64,000 bases of DNA from Cecembia rubra (GTDB lineage: Bacteria; Bacteroidota; Bacteroidia; Cytophagales; Cyclobacteriaceae), in contig NZ_PYGF01000012.1 of the NCBI RefSeq assembly GCF_003014575.1, forward strand, positions 1-64,000. Reading direction: 5' to 3'. Within the stretch, counting starts at the first letter, position 1, and each line of letters opens with the position of its first letter. The notes beneath the pieces were generated by a model, which was not told the DNA's origin, searched no databases, and saw only the letters and a program-made list of their open reading frames with translations. This document shows, in pieces, positions 45,085-54,510 of the stretch. Both the position numbers and the translations under genes were made by a program.

Positions 45085-47814
45085 ATGAATAAAATTTACT
45101 TCAGTTTAAGTACTCTTTTGATTTTCTCTTTGTTTATCGGATGCAAACCAAGTCCATCTAATCAAGAGGCCGAAACACCTATAGGATTTACACTTCAGGA
45201 AGCAGACCTTCCGGACTATGAAAAAGATTTGGATCATAAGGGTCTCCTCCTTGCATTAGGTGACCGATATGGTGAATCCATCCGCACAGGTGAACATATT
45301 TACAATAACATCTGCTTTAATTGTCACGGGAATAAGGAACAGGAAGGATCCATGCCCAATGCATTTAAATTCTGGGAAGATAAATTTAAAGTTGGGAATG
45401 ACCCATATTCAATTTACCAGACCTTAACACGGGGCTATGGATCTATGCCTCCACAGATCAATTTAACTCCAGTGGAAAAGTATGATATCATCAATTATAT
45501 AAGGGAGGCTTTTATCCAAAAAGATAATCCTGATCAATTTATTGAAATAGATTCTACTTATCTGGCAAGTTTGCCTTCTGGCACGAACAAAGGACCAACT
45601 CCCAAAGAATTTAAGCCTTGGGCAGAGATGGATTATGGTAACTTTTTGATCAATACTTATGAATTGGTGGGGCTAAATGCACCTCCAAGGGAACGTTCCT
45701 CAGGCCCGATTCAGCCTTTAAAAGATGAAAATTTGGTTAACCAGAATTTTGCTTATAAAGGTATTGCAGTAAGGTTGGATGAAGGAGAGGGTGGTGTTGC
45801 GGCAGGAAGTGCCTGGATGATGTTTGACCATGACCTTATGAGGGTTGCCGGAGCTTGGACAGGTGAAGGTTTTATTGATTGGGAAGCCATTTTATTTAAC
45901 GGGAAACATAATATTTCCCCAAGAACTGTTGGAGATCTTCATTTTTCAAATCCTGTAGGGCCTGCCTGGGCTAACCCGGCAACTGGAAAATTTGATGATC
46001 CACGCTTTTTGGCTAGGGATAAAAGACGGTTTGGCCCACTCCCAAGGGAATGGGCGCATTATAAAGGCCTTTACCAATTCAAGGATCGGGTAATTATTTC
46101 CTATACGGTGGGAGGTGCCAAAGTTCTGGAAACATTTGGACTCGAAACTGTGGAAAATCAACCTGTTTTTACAAGAACATTGAATATTTCTCCGGCTGAT
46201 AAATCGCTGAAAATGCGGGTAGCTCCAACTGGAACGTCTGTTGCTTTAGTGGGTGAAGGTGCTGTTTTGAGAGAAGAGAATGGATTTACCATTATGCAAA
46301 CCTCTGCTGCCCAAAATCTAAAAATCAAAATACTGATAGGGAAATCCGGAATGAAGGGGCTTGAGCAATATGCAAAAGTCTCAAATCCTGCCGAATCATT
46401 AGAATCCATGATCAAAGGAGGCCCTGCAAGGTATCCGCAAAAATTAACTACAGAAATCATCACTGGAAAACAAGATGGGCCATTTCAGGTGGATATTATG
46501 AATCCACCATTTGATAGCCCTTGGAAAAATGAGTTTAGGCTGAGTGGTCTTGACTTTTTCAAAGATTCCAACAAAGGAGTGATTTGCTCTACGGATGGAG
46601 ATGTTTGGCTTGTAGAAGGGTTTATAAAAAATTCCGGTAATCTTACATGGCAACGTATAGCTTCAGGTTTATTTCAGCCACTTGGAATTAAAGTGGTCAA
46701 AGAGGAGATTTTTGTAATCTGTAGGGATCAGCTCGTCCGGTTGCATGATTTTAACGGAGACAGGGAAACAGATTTTTACGAGAGTTTTAATAATGATCAT
46801 CAGGTTACTGATCACTTTCATGAATTTGCAATGGGGCTTCAGACCGATAAAGAGGGGAATTTTTATTATGCAAAAAGTGCTCGTCATGCAAGAGAAGCCT
46901 TGATTCCTCAGCATGGAACCTTGATTAAAGTCAGTAAAGATGGATTGAAGACCGAAATAATTGCTACGGGTTTCAGAGCAGCAAACGGAGTATGTATCAA
47001 CCCTGATGGTACTTTTATTGTGACAGACCAAGAAGGTCACTGGAATCCGATGAACCGGATAAACTGGGTTAAAAAGGGTGGATTTTATGGGAATATGTTT
47101 GGATACAATCCACCAGCAGATAGTACAGAAAACGGAATGGAACTTCCGCTGGTTTGGGTGGAAAGAGAAAGAGATCAGTCACCTTCCGAACTGCTCTGGG
47201 TGGATAGTAAAAAGTGGGGTGCTCTCAATGGGAAGCTGCTGAATTTGTCTTACGGTTATGGGAAACTTTTTGTTGTTCCTTTTGAGAAAATAGGGGATCA
47301 GGTTCAGGGGGGTATATTTGAATTGCCTATCCCGAGATTTTCTACAGGTGTCATGAGAGGCAGATTCAATCCTGGAGATGAACAATTATACCTTTGTGGC
47401 TTGTCTGCCTGGGGCTCCACACAACCACAACTGGGAGGTCTTTACAGGATAAGGAAAGTTGATCAACCAATAGTTATTCCAGTTGATATTCATGCAACAA
47501 AAACCGGCATGCATTTGAGTTTTACTGACAAACTTGACGAAAGAAGTGTTGAAGATGTAAGTCATTATACTGTAAAAACCTGGGATCTGCTCCGCTCAAG
47601 AAAATACGGATCCAAACATTACAATGAAAAAACTTTGCAAGTGACCAAGGCTGAATTGGACAAGGACAAGAAAACCATCAAACTGACCATCCCGGATATT
47701 AAGCCAACATGGGTAATGGAAATCCAATACCAGATTAAGGATGATCGGGGAAATACCAGAGAGGGATTAGTCCAGAATACAATCCATCAGCTAGGTCCAG
47801 ACCCTGTTCAATAG
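45085..47814 (+). CDS. DUF6797 lipoprotein with c-type cytochrome and beta-propeller
   Basis: A 909-residue lipoprotein (lipobox FSLFIGCKPS). Residues ~60-145 are a cytochrome c with NNICFNCHGNKEQEG and a probable axial Met in GYGSMPPQINLTP. A DUF6797-type central region follows (GGVAAGSAWMMFDHDLMRVAGAWTGEGF). Residues ~500-790 resemble a sugar-dehydrogenase propeller (GFRAANGVCINPDGTFIVTDQEGHWNPMNRINWVKKGGFYGNMFG). The cytochrome is N-terminal, unlike the two other propeller-cytochrome proteins of the window, where it is C-terminal. By family distribution it acts in envelope oxidation of an organic substrate, probably carbohydrate; this is inferred. Confidence 0.82.
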   Translation: MNKIYFSLSTLLIFSLFIGCKPSPSNQEAETPIGFTLQEADLPDYEKDLDHKGLLLALGDRYGESIRTGEHIYNNICFNCHGNKEQEGSMPNAFKFWEDKFKVGNDPYSIYQTLTRGYGSMPPQINLTPVEKYDIINYIREAFIQKDNPDQFIEIDSTYLASLPSGTNKGPTPKEFKPWAEMDYGNFLINTYELVGLNAPPRERSSGPIQPLKDENLVNQNFAYKGIAVRLDEGEGGVAAGSAWMMFDHDLMRVAGAWTGEGFIDWEAILFNGKHNISPRTVGDLHFSNPVGPAWANPATGKFDDPRFLARDKRRFGPLPREWAHYKGLYQFKDRVIISYTVGGAKVLETFGLETVENQPVFTRTLNISPADKSLKMRVAPTGTSVALVGEGAVLREENGFTIMQTSAAQNLKIKILIGKSGMKGLEQYAKVSNPAESLESMIKGGPARYPQKLTTEIITGKQDGPFQVDIMNPPFDSPWKNEFRLSGLDFFKDSNKGVICSTDGDVWLVEGFIKNSGNLTWQRIASGLFQPLGIKVVKEEIFVICRDQLVRLHDFNGDRETDFYESFNNDHQVTDHFHEFAMGLQTDKEGNFYYAKSARHAREALIPQHGTLIKVSKDGLKTEIIATGFRAANGVCINPDGTFIVTDQEGHWNPMNRINWVKKGGFYGNMFGYNPPADSTENGMELPLVWVERERDQSPSELLWVDSKKWGALNGKLLNLSYGYGKLFVVPFEKIGDQVQGGIFELPIPRFSTGVMRGRFNPGDEQLYLCGLSAWGSTQPQLGGLYRIRKVDQPIVIPVDIHATKTGMHLSFTDKLDERSVEDVSHYTVKTWDLLRSRKYGSKHYNEKTLQVTKAELDKDKKTIKLTIPDIKPTWVMEIQYQIKDDRGNTREGLVQNTIHQLGPDPVQ

Positions 47815-47993
47815 TTAGTATCTTTTGTATTCTTATATGTGATCACGGTCCGCTAAATATGAATAAATTCAGCATTAATTCAATATAATCATAGGAAATA
47901 ACCTCATTTAAATAAGGGTTATAGTGGCTTGATTGAAGAAAAATTTAGGAACAGTTTGTTTTGACCTGTCTTATTAAAACTAATGGAAAAACA

Positions 47994-48875
47994 ATGAGTA
48001 ATATTTTAAAGGTTGTTCTGGGGCTTATGACAGGTACGTTTGGCTTCTATTATTTTGCTGATGTTTTTAGAAACAGGAAAATGTTTTCCGCTAAACCATG
48101 GTCAGGTCTTTTGACAACCGGATTTATCACCAACTTCTTCGATACCCTGGGGATTGGGAGTTTTGCCCAGCAAACTGCGATTTTTAAATTCTTCAAACTA
48201 ATTGATGACCGCTTGATTCCAGGTACAATGAATGTGGGTAATACCATTCCTGTTGTCATGCAGGCATTTATTTTTATGACAGTGGTTGAAGTGGATCCCA
48301 TTACGCTGGTCACCATGTCAACAGCTGCACCCTTAGGCGCATTATTGGGTGCCGGTATTGTATCCCAAATGTCGCGCCGGGGGATACAGATAGGATTAGG
48401 GTGTGGTTTATTGGCCGTGGCCTTGATCATTATCGCCGGCTTTTTAGACTTGATGCCTGTTGGAGGTGAGGCGATTGGTCTTAGGGGTTGGAAACTTGCC
48501 GTTATTGTGGGAATGAGTTTTGTTTTTGGAGCCTTGCAAACCATAGGGGTAGGATTTTATGCTCCCTGTATGGCAATGGTGTATGCTCTCGGTATGCATC
48601 CACTCACTGCATTCCCTATTATGATGACTGCCACTGCTATGCTGATGGCAGCAGGAGGAGCAAACTTTGTCAGAAAGGGAGCCTACGACCGGAAAGTTGC
48701 CTTTTCCTTAACCATTGCCGGGGCCGCTGGTGTGATACTGGCCGCTTATGTGGTCAAATCCTTACCCCTATTGGTTTTGAAATGGGTGGTGCTATTTATA
48801 GTACTATATACTTCAGGATGGATGTTTCTTTCAGCTAGACGAAATGTGCTAAAGACTAAAGTAAGAGTTAATTAA
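47994..48875 (+). CDS. TauE/SafE-family permease
   Basis: A 293-residue membrane protein with about eight helices arranged as two similar halves, the pattern of TauE/SafE (sulfite/organosulfur or anion exporters): FFDTLGIGSFAQQTAIFKFFKLIDDRLIPGTMNVGN in the first half and MHPLTAFPIMMTATAMLMAAGGANFVRKGAYD in the second. I prefer the ATG at 47994 because the first helix follows soon after it. It is downstream of the DUF6797 gene by ~180 bp on the same strand. It might export sulfite or a sulfonate released by sulfated-glycan breakdown, but the only sulfatase gene is 12 kb away. Confidence 0.82.
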   Translation: MSNILKVVLGLMTGTFGFYYFADVFRNRKMFSAKPWSGLLTTGFITNFFDTLGIGSFAQQTAIFKFFKLIDDRLIPGTMNVGNTIPVVMQAFIFMTVVEVDPITLVTMSTAAPLGALLGAGIVSQMSRRGIQIGLGCGLLAVALIIIAGFLDLMPVGGEAIGLRGWKLAVIVGMSFVFGALQTIGVGFYAPCMAMVYALGMHPLTAFPIMMTATAMLMAAGGANFVRKGAYDRKVAFSLTIAGAAGVILAAYVVKSLPLLVLKWVVLFIVLYTSGWMFLSARRNVLKTKVRVN

Positions 48876-49223
48876 AGTAGGATTATATCGGGTCCAAATA
48901 GCCTTAATTGTACTTGTTCCACGACATCACATAAGGATCAGGGACAAGTCGCTAATATATCATCTTTTTTGGTTAAGATGCTTGAATTGTAAGCCGTTCA
49001 AATTCTGTAAATTAGGTCTTTGATAGTAAATTGGCTTTATTCAGGTTAAGTTGTCATTCAGGATGTATTTGTTTTAATCTTCCAAATGACTGCTTAAATA
49101 TTCTAACTTATTGATGATAAAATCGAAAATGGTACAAGTGATATTCAAAAGGATGATTATCATTCCGAGCTTCCAAAGCTAATCCTAACTATTATGTGGC
49201 AACTGAAAAACAAGTATAAACAC
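48876..49223. other. 348-bp intergenic region, nothing recognised
   Basis: No open frame, hairpin or exact promoter box was seen. It separates the permease gene from the M24 peptidase gene on the same strand. Confidence 0.4.
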
Positions 49224-50570
49224 ATGAAAATTCCTTTAATTCTTACATTGCTTCTATTCCTGGTGGTTAGTGGACTTCAGGCACAATTGATATTTGAAAA
49301 AGATGAATACCGGAATCGTAGGGAAAAACTTATGGATAGGATCCCTGATGGAATCGCCATCATCAGAGGAGCATCTGAATCACTCTCAGGTTTAGCATTT
49401 ACCCAGTATAACAATATGATGTATTTTGCCGGGGTGGAGATTCCTGATGCCATCCTTATCGTGGATGGAGAAAAGAGGGAAAGCACCCTGTTTTTTACCA
49501 TAGATGAGGACCATGCTGACAGCGAAAATATTTCCCTGGACCTAGTGAGAGAGCCTGTAAAGATCACAGGAATAGAGCACTACCGGCCCTACGAGGATTT
49601 TTCTGAAACGCTAAAAAACCGGCTTACAAAAACCACAGTCATATATACGCCATTCAGCCCTGAGGAGTATATAGGAGAAAATTCCATGGAGAAATTTGCA
49701 ACTTTCAAACGCAATATAACAGATAACGAATGGGATGGCCGGCTGACCAGGGAAATGCAGTTTGTAGCGGTGTTAAATCAGCGATTCCCCGAAAATCAGG
49801 TTTCGAATTGCACCCCTTTTATCTGGGAACTTAGAAAGTTCAAATCAAAGGCAGAAATTGATCTGATCCGTAAGGCGGCCCAACTTTCTGTGGAGGCGCA
49901 TAAGGCGGTTATGAAGGCTACAAGACCCGGCGTGCCGGAAGTTGAATTGGCAGCACTTTTCCAGCAGGTTTCAATGAAAGGAGGAGCCAAGGGTTTGGCC
50001 TTCGGCACCATTATTATGTCGGACAAAAACCACGCCTATGGGCATTATATGAAATATGATCGCATATTGGGAGAGAAAGACTTCATAATTCTTGATGGCG
50101 GGGCCAATGTATCCTATTATGCATCCGATGTTTCGACAACTTTCCCCGCAAGTGGAAAGTTTACCGAAACACAGCGGGAGATTTACGAACTGGGTCTTTT
50201 TATCAGGGAGATATGCCAAAGTATGTACCGCCCGGGGATTTCATTGACTGAGATCGGTGCCGAAGTGAAAAAGGAACTGGAAAAATTGGGGTTTGATACC
50301 AGTGAACCTCGGTTCAATCTGTGGATTCGGGACGGTGGATATAACCATAGCATTGGCATGGCTGTTCATGACCGGATGCATACCTTCGATCGGAGAGAAC
50401 CGCTCCAACCCGGGTTTGTCTTTGCCTGTGACATCATGGGCATGGCGGATGATGTCACAGGCATTCGTATCGAAGATACCGTGGTGATTACAGAAGACGG
50501 TTGTGAAATTCTTTCTTCAGGACTGCCCCGGACAGTAGACGAAATAGAGGCGTTCATGAAGAATAATTAA
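49224..50570 (+). CDS. Secreted M24-family (Xaa-Pro) aminopeptidase with altered metal motif
   Basis: A 448-residue creatinase-fold peptidase with a signal peptide (MKIPLILTLLLFLVVSGLQAQ); I start at the ATG 49224 for that reason. The N-terminal half is an aminopeptidase-P-N domain. The catalytic half shows DKNHAYGHYMKYDRIL (His), IILDGGANVSYYASDVSTTFP (two metal Asp), YNHSIGMAVHD (metal His) and GIRIEDTVVIT (last metal Glu). Where most relatives have T-x-E-P-G it has FACDIMGMADD, so the fourth ligand seems to be Asp or missing. The M1 peptidase gene follows after 29 bp, suggesting joint periplasmic peptide breakdown. Confidence 0.85.
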   Translation: MKIPLILTLLLFLVVSGLQAQLIFEKDEYRNRREKLMDRIPDGIAIIRGASESLSGLAFTQYNNMMYFAGVEIPDAILIVDGEKRESTLFFTIDEDHADSENISLDLVREPVKITGIEHYRPYEDFSETLKNRLTKTTVIYTPFSPEEYIGENSMEKFATFKRNITDNEWDGRLTREMQFVAVLNQRFPENQVSNCTPFIWELRKFKSKAEIDLIRKAAQLSVEAHKAVMKATRPGVPEVELAALFQQVSMKGGAKGLAFGTIIMSDKNHAYGHYMKYDRILGEKDFIILDGGANVSYYASDVSTTFPASGKFTETQREIYELGLFIREICQSMYRPGISLTEIGAEVKKELEKLGFDTSEPRFNLWIRDGGYNHSIGMAVHDRMHTFDRREPLQPGFVFACDIMGMADDVTGIRIEDTVVITEDGCEILSSGLPRTVDEIEAFMKNN

Positions 50571-50599
50571 TGAGAAATCCAATTTTATAAGAAGAATCC

Positions 50600-52735
50600 A
50601 TGAAGCGTCTTGTTGTTTTTCTTTTGCTGTTATCTGCTCATTTAGGACTAGTTGGCCAACAGATTGATATCTACCGAAGGCCGGTGAAGCTTGAACCGGA
50701 TAGGGATTTCGACGCTCTCCATTACAAAGTTATTCTTGATGTAGATGTTCAGGAAAAGCAATTGACAGGACAGAATACCATCACCTTAACACCACTGAGA
50801 AGCGACCTGAATAGCGTGACTTTGGATGCGGTTTCTCTGGTAGTAAGCGATGTCCTCGACAGCAAGGGCTTACCGCTTTCTTTTAAACAGGGCAACAATA
50901 AACTGAATATAGACTTCTCGCGCTCCTATTCTCATAGAGATACCGTAACCTTTACAGTTAAGTACTTTCTCAAACAACAGGTTTCAGGTCTAAAATTTAT
51001 TGATCAAACTGAAACCAATCCATTTCAGGTTTCTTCTGATTGCTGGCCTAATCAGGCCAGGCAGTGGATTCCCTGTTACGACTATCCCCACGACAAAGTA
51101 ACTCAGGAAATGATCGTTACTGTTGACAATAACCTTAAAGTACTGTCAAATGGAGAGTTGATTGGAATTTCCGAAGGTCCTGAAAAAGGAAAACACACTT
51201 ACCATTGGAAGCAAAGCAAGCCGCATTCCACTTATCTTATCAATCTGAGTATAGCAGCTTACACTGTTATTGAAGACTCTTTGGGTGATTTACCGGTAAG
51301 CTACTGGGTCTATCCACGCCACGAGCAGGATGCTAAAAGATCATTCGCCAAGACGCCTTATATGATAGATTTTTTTAACAGGATATATGGGTATGATTAT
51401 CCCTGGGAAAAGTATGACCAAGTGATTTCAGCGCATCAGGGAGGAGGTGCCGAAGCTACATCTGCATCTTTGCTGGGAGAGGGTGCCGTAACAACGAGAC
51501 AAGAAGAAATTGACTTTTCATTTGAGGGTATTATTGCCCATGAGATTGCCCACCAATGGTGGGGAGACCTCGTTACCTGCAGAAGCTGGGAGCATACCTG
51601 GATAAATGAAAGTTTTGCTACCTATTCTGATTATTTGTACAAGCGATTTGATTGGGGTGAGGATGAAGCGGCACTTGACTTGGTGAGAAAACAAGGTGCC
51701 TACCTGCGTGAGGCGCATAACAGCTATATGCGACCCATCGTCTTTACCCAGTATGAAAATCCCGGGCAGAACTTTGACAGCCATACTTATCCCAAAGGGG
51801 CTGCCGTTTTGCATATGCTTCGGTTTCTATTGGGAGACCAAACCTTTTTCAGAGTGATCAGTGAATTTTTGCATCGTTTTGAATTTCAGGTAGTAAGTAC
51901 ACAGGATTTCATGCAGTGTGCCAAAGATGTGAGTGGTATGAATCTGGACTGGTTTTTTGAGCAGTTTCTGTTTAAACCAGGCCATGCCGTATTTGAGGTT
52001 GCCAAGCATTGGGATGAAACAACCATGACCCTATCCTTAGAAATAAAACAGACCCAGGACAAATGGGAGCATGTACCCATCTACCGTATACCCGTTCAAA
52101 TTGGGTTTTACCATCAAGATGAAAAAAGGGTGGAAAAAGTATGGTTAAATGAATCTTTGGAAAAATTTGAATTCAAATTAGATAAAGCGCCATTGTTGGT
52201 TCGCTTTGATGAAGGCAACTACCTGCTCAAAGAATTGACCTATCCTCAATCCGAGGAAGAGCTTTTGTTTCAGGCTGAAAATGACGACATGACTGGAAGG
52301 TTATGGGCAATTGACCAATTGAAGGCCTTCCACGATTCACCAAAAACAATTCAGAAATGGACGGAACTTGCCAAGCAGGACGAATTTTGGGCCGTAAGGG
52401 AGGCAGCGGTGAAGCGTCTGTCTGAATTTCATAGAAGCAGCAGTAAAGCTGTTTTTTTAGAGACTTGCAGAGATCGAAACTCCAAGGTCAGGGCAGCATC
52501 CATCACCGCCTTGGGAAAAATGAAGGATCCGGCCATGTTAGGTAACTTCAAGAAAATTTACGAAACAGATGAAAGCTATTTGGTAAAGGCACAGGCGCTG
52601 ATTGCCATTGGTGAAACCGGTAATTCTACTCAGCTGCGTTTTCTCAGTGAAGCGGCCAAGGTAAGGTCTCCGCGCAATACATTAAAGAACGCTGCAGAGC
52701 AGGCGATGGAGCTGATAAAAAATCCAAACCCCTAG
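50600..52735 (+). CDS. Secreted M1-family metallo-aminopeptidase with C-terminal HEAT-like repeats
   Basis: A 711-residue peptidase with a signal peptide (LVVFLLLLSAHLGLVGQ). The M1 zinc site HEIAHQWWGDLVTCRSWEHTWINESFATY (HExxH-18-E) is intact. The exopeptidase loop, usually G-x-M-E-N, reads QGGGAEATSAS, retaining the Glu but not Met or Asn. Residues ~560-700 are helical HEAT-like repeats (WAVREAAVKRLSEFH; NSKVRAASITALGKMKDP). It removes N-terminal residues from peptides in the periplasm. It is tightly spaced behind the M24 peptidase and converges with the serine dehydratase gene. Confidence 0.92.
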   Translation: MKRLVVFLLLLSAHLGLVGQQIDIYRRPVKLEPDRDFDALHYKVILDVDVQEKQLTGQNTITLTPLRSDLNSVTLDAVSLVVSDVLDSKGLPLSFKQGNNKLNIDFSRSYSHRDTVTFTVKYFLKQQVSGLKFIDQTETNPFQVSSDCWPNQARQWIPCYDYPHDKVTQEMIVTVDNNLKVLSNGELIGISEGPEKGKHTYHWKQSKPHSTYLINLSIAAYTVIEDSLGDLPVSYWVYPRHEQDAKRSFAKTPYMIDFFNRIYGYDYPWEKYDQVISAHQGGGAEATSASLLGEGAVTTRQEEIDFSFEGIIAHEIAHQWWGDLVTCRSWEHTWINESFATYSDYLYKRFDWGEDEAALDLVRKQGAYLREAHNSYMRPIVFTQYENPGQNFDSHTYPKGAAVLHMLRFLLGDQTFFRVISEFLHRFEFQVVSTQDFMQCAKDVSGMNLDWFFEQFLFKPGHAVFEVAKHWDETTMTLSLEIKQTQDKWEHVPIYRIPVQIGFYHQDEKRVEKVWLNESLEKFEFKLDKAPLLVRFDEGNYLLKELTYPQSEEELLFQAENDDMTGRLWAIDQLKAFHDSPKTIQKWTELAKQDEFWAVREAAVKRLSEFHRSSSKAVFLETCRDRNSKVRAASITALGKMKDPAMLGNFKKIYETDESYLVKAQALIAIGETGNSTQLRFLSEAAKVRSPRNTLKNAAEQAMELIKNPNP

Positions 52736-52761
52736 GCTGAAATGAATAGCTTTTCGATTTT

Positions 52762-54330
52762 TCAGCAACTCTTATAAAAATGCTTTTGAGTAAGTTTTGC
52801 TTCAATTTCTTTGGCTGCTTTAGTAATGGAGAGGCCTCCAAGATTGGTACATCTTAAGGTATTGGGAATGCTTTTTCCCACTTCATACATGGTCTCAATT
52901 ACTTGATCCAAAGGAATCAAATGGTCATAATCTGCCAAAGCCATGTTGGCACAAGAAAGAGCATTGGAAGCTGCCATTACATTTCTGTTCAGACAGGGTG
53001 CTTCAACCCTGTTCCCAATGGGGTCACAGATCATTCCCAAAGAACTCTGCAATGCCATAGAAGCAGCGGATATACTTTGATTTATGTTTCCTCCAGCCAA
53101 ATGAACAATCGCAGCTGCTGCCATTGTAGCACCCGACCCACATTCTGCCTGACATCCGCCAACCTCAGCCGCAAATGTGGAATGTGCCGCTATGAAAACA
53201 CCAATTAATCCTGCAATAAGCAATGCTTTTACGGTTTCTTCATCCGAAAGCCCCAAGGAGTCGGCCACTCCAAGTACTGCACCAGGCATTGCGCCACAAG
53301 ACCCTGCTGTTGGCGCTGCTACAATTACTCCCATGGAACTTTTCACTTCCATGATCGCAGATACATACATGATTATTCTATTTAATGTATCTCCATCAAT
53401 TAGTTTTTTATCTTCCATCATGGATTTGAATTTCACTGATTGAGGCCCTAAAATCCTGTCCTCAAATTTTGTCCCTTTTAAGCCAGTTTCAACTGCATTC
53501 TTCAAAATAATCCGGATATCGTTCATTTTGGTAAGCACTTCCTCTTCGGAAATACTTCCGCGCATACTTTCATACTTCACTGCCAGTTCCCAAAGACTCA
53601 AATTTTTGTCTTGATTATAGCTGAGCATCTCCTCACAGGTTATAAATGGAACCGTCGTGTTTTTCCCTGTAAGTATTGGCAAAACGGGCTTGATTTGCTT
53701 GATTGAAGTAACTCCTTCAATTTCATTAAGATCTTCAAGAATGGTCTTATCCAATAGAGCCTGACTTTTTAGGACAATGAAATTCTTTTCACTGGTATGG
53801 ATTTCAACACCATCTTCCAGTTTTGCTTTTTCTAAATAATCAATCACTTTCTGTAAATCATAAGTGTAGATCAAAGTGACAAAAGAATCTCCTGCAAGTG
53901 CAACTTTGTTTCCATCAATTTCAATCACTTCTATCATTCCTCCCCCTGTAGAAATCGCAATTACTTGGTGCGTCTCCCATGGATTATTTAAAGTGATTTG
54001 ATAGGTATTCGGATGCTCTGCATGAATATCTTTGATTTCGATGTTTACCTTTATTCCTGCTGCACCGATATGAATTTCAGAATTTACCAATCGTTCGTCA
54101 TAAGCTTCCCAACCCAAAAATCCACCAAATAAACCCATATCTGAACCTTGATCTTTATGGGTGGTAGCCAATGAACCATTTGGATCGAACTCTATATTTA
54201 TGTGTGAAATTCTACCATCCATAAGGTCATGGCAGATTCTACCAATTCTAAGGGAAGCAGCGCAATGTGAACTAGAGGGGCCTCTCATTACAGGGCCAAT
54301 CACATCATTAAAAATACTTGGATAGCTCAT
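52762..54330 (-). CDS. L-serine dehydratase, iron-sulfur type, beta and alpha domains fused
   Basis: A 522-residue single-chain L-serine ammonia-lyase giving pyruvate and ammonia. The N-terminal beta domain starts MSYPSIFNDVIGPVMRGPSSSHCAA; the C-terminal alpha domain shows APTAGSCGAMPGAVLG, GGCQAECGSGATMAA and CDPIGNRVEAPCLNRN with the cysteines expected to hold the [4Fe-4S] cluster. An ACT-like region may lie between (~140-220). It is divergent from the AraC-type regulator gene. With neighbouring peptidases it fits amino-acid use from peptides. Confidence 0.92.
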   Translation of the reverse strand: MSYPSIFNDVIGPVMRGPSSSHCAASLRIGRICHDLMDGRISHINIEFDPNGSLATTHKDQGSDMGLFGGFLGWEAYDERLVNSEIHIGAAGIKVNIEIKDIHAEHPNTYQITLNNPWETHQVIAISTGGGMIEVIEIDGNKVALAGDSFVTLIYTYDLQKVIDYLEKAKLEDGVEIHTSEKNFIVLKSQALLDKTILEDLNEIEGVTSIKQIKPVLPILTGKNTTVPFITCEEMLSYNQDKNLSLWELAVKYESMRGSISEEEVLTKMNDIRIILKNAVETGLKGTKFEDRILGPQSVKFKSMMEDKKLIDGDTLNRIIMYVSAIMEVKSSMGVIVAAPTAGSCGAMPGAVLGVADSLGLSDEETVKALLIAGLIGVFIAAHSTFAAEVGGCQAECGSGATMAAAAIVHLAGGNINQSISAASMALQSSLGMICDPIGNRVEAPCLNRNVMAASNALSCANMALADYDHLIPLDQVIETMYEVGKSIPNTLRCTNLGGLSITKAAKEIEAKLTQKHFYKSC

Positions 54331-54510
54331 TATTTTCTTGGTTTTTTCTTATTTATAAATGTATCAATTTAAGCGAAGTTGCTTAATATTTAATTTTAAC
54401 ATTTATGTATACTATCTTAACAATTAATGATTTTTTAGTGTGCTTTATTTGCTAATGTTCTTTCTTTTTTAGTAAATTATTTGACAAATATCATAAACCA
54501 CAAAATTATT

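Noticed and set aside
48050-48544. 164-codon minus-strand open frame within the TauE/SafE permease gene
   Set aside because: Antisense shadow, Pro- and Lys-rich, caused by the hydrophobic coding of the other strand.
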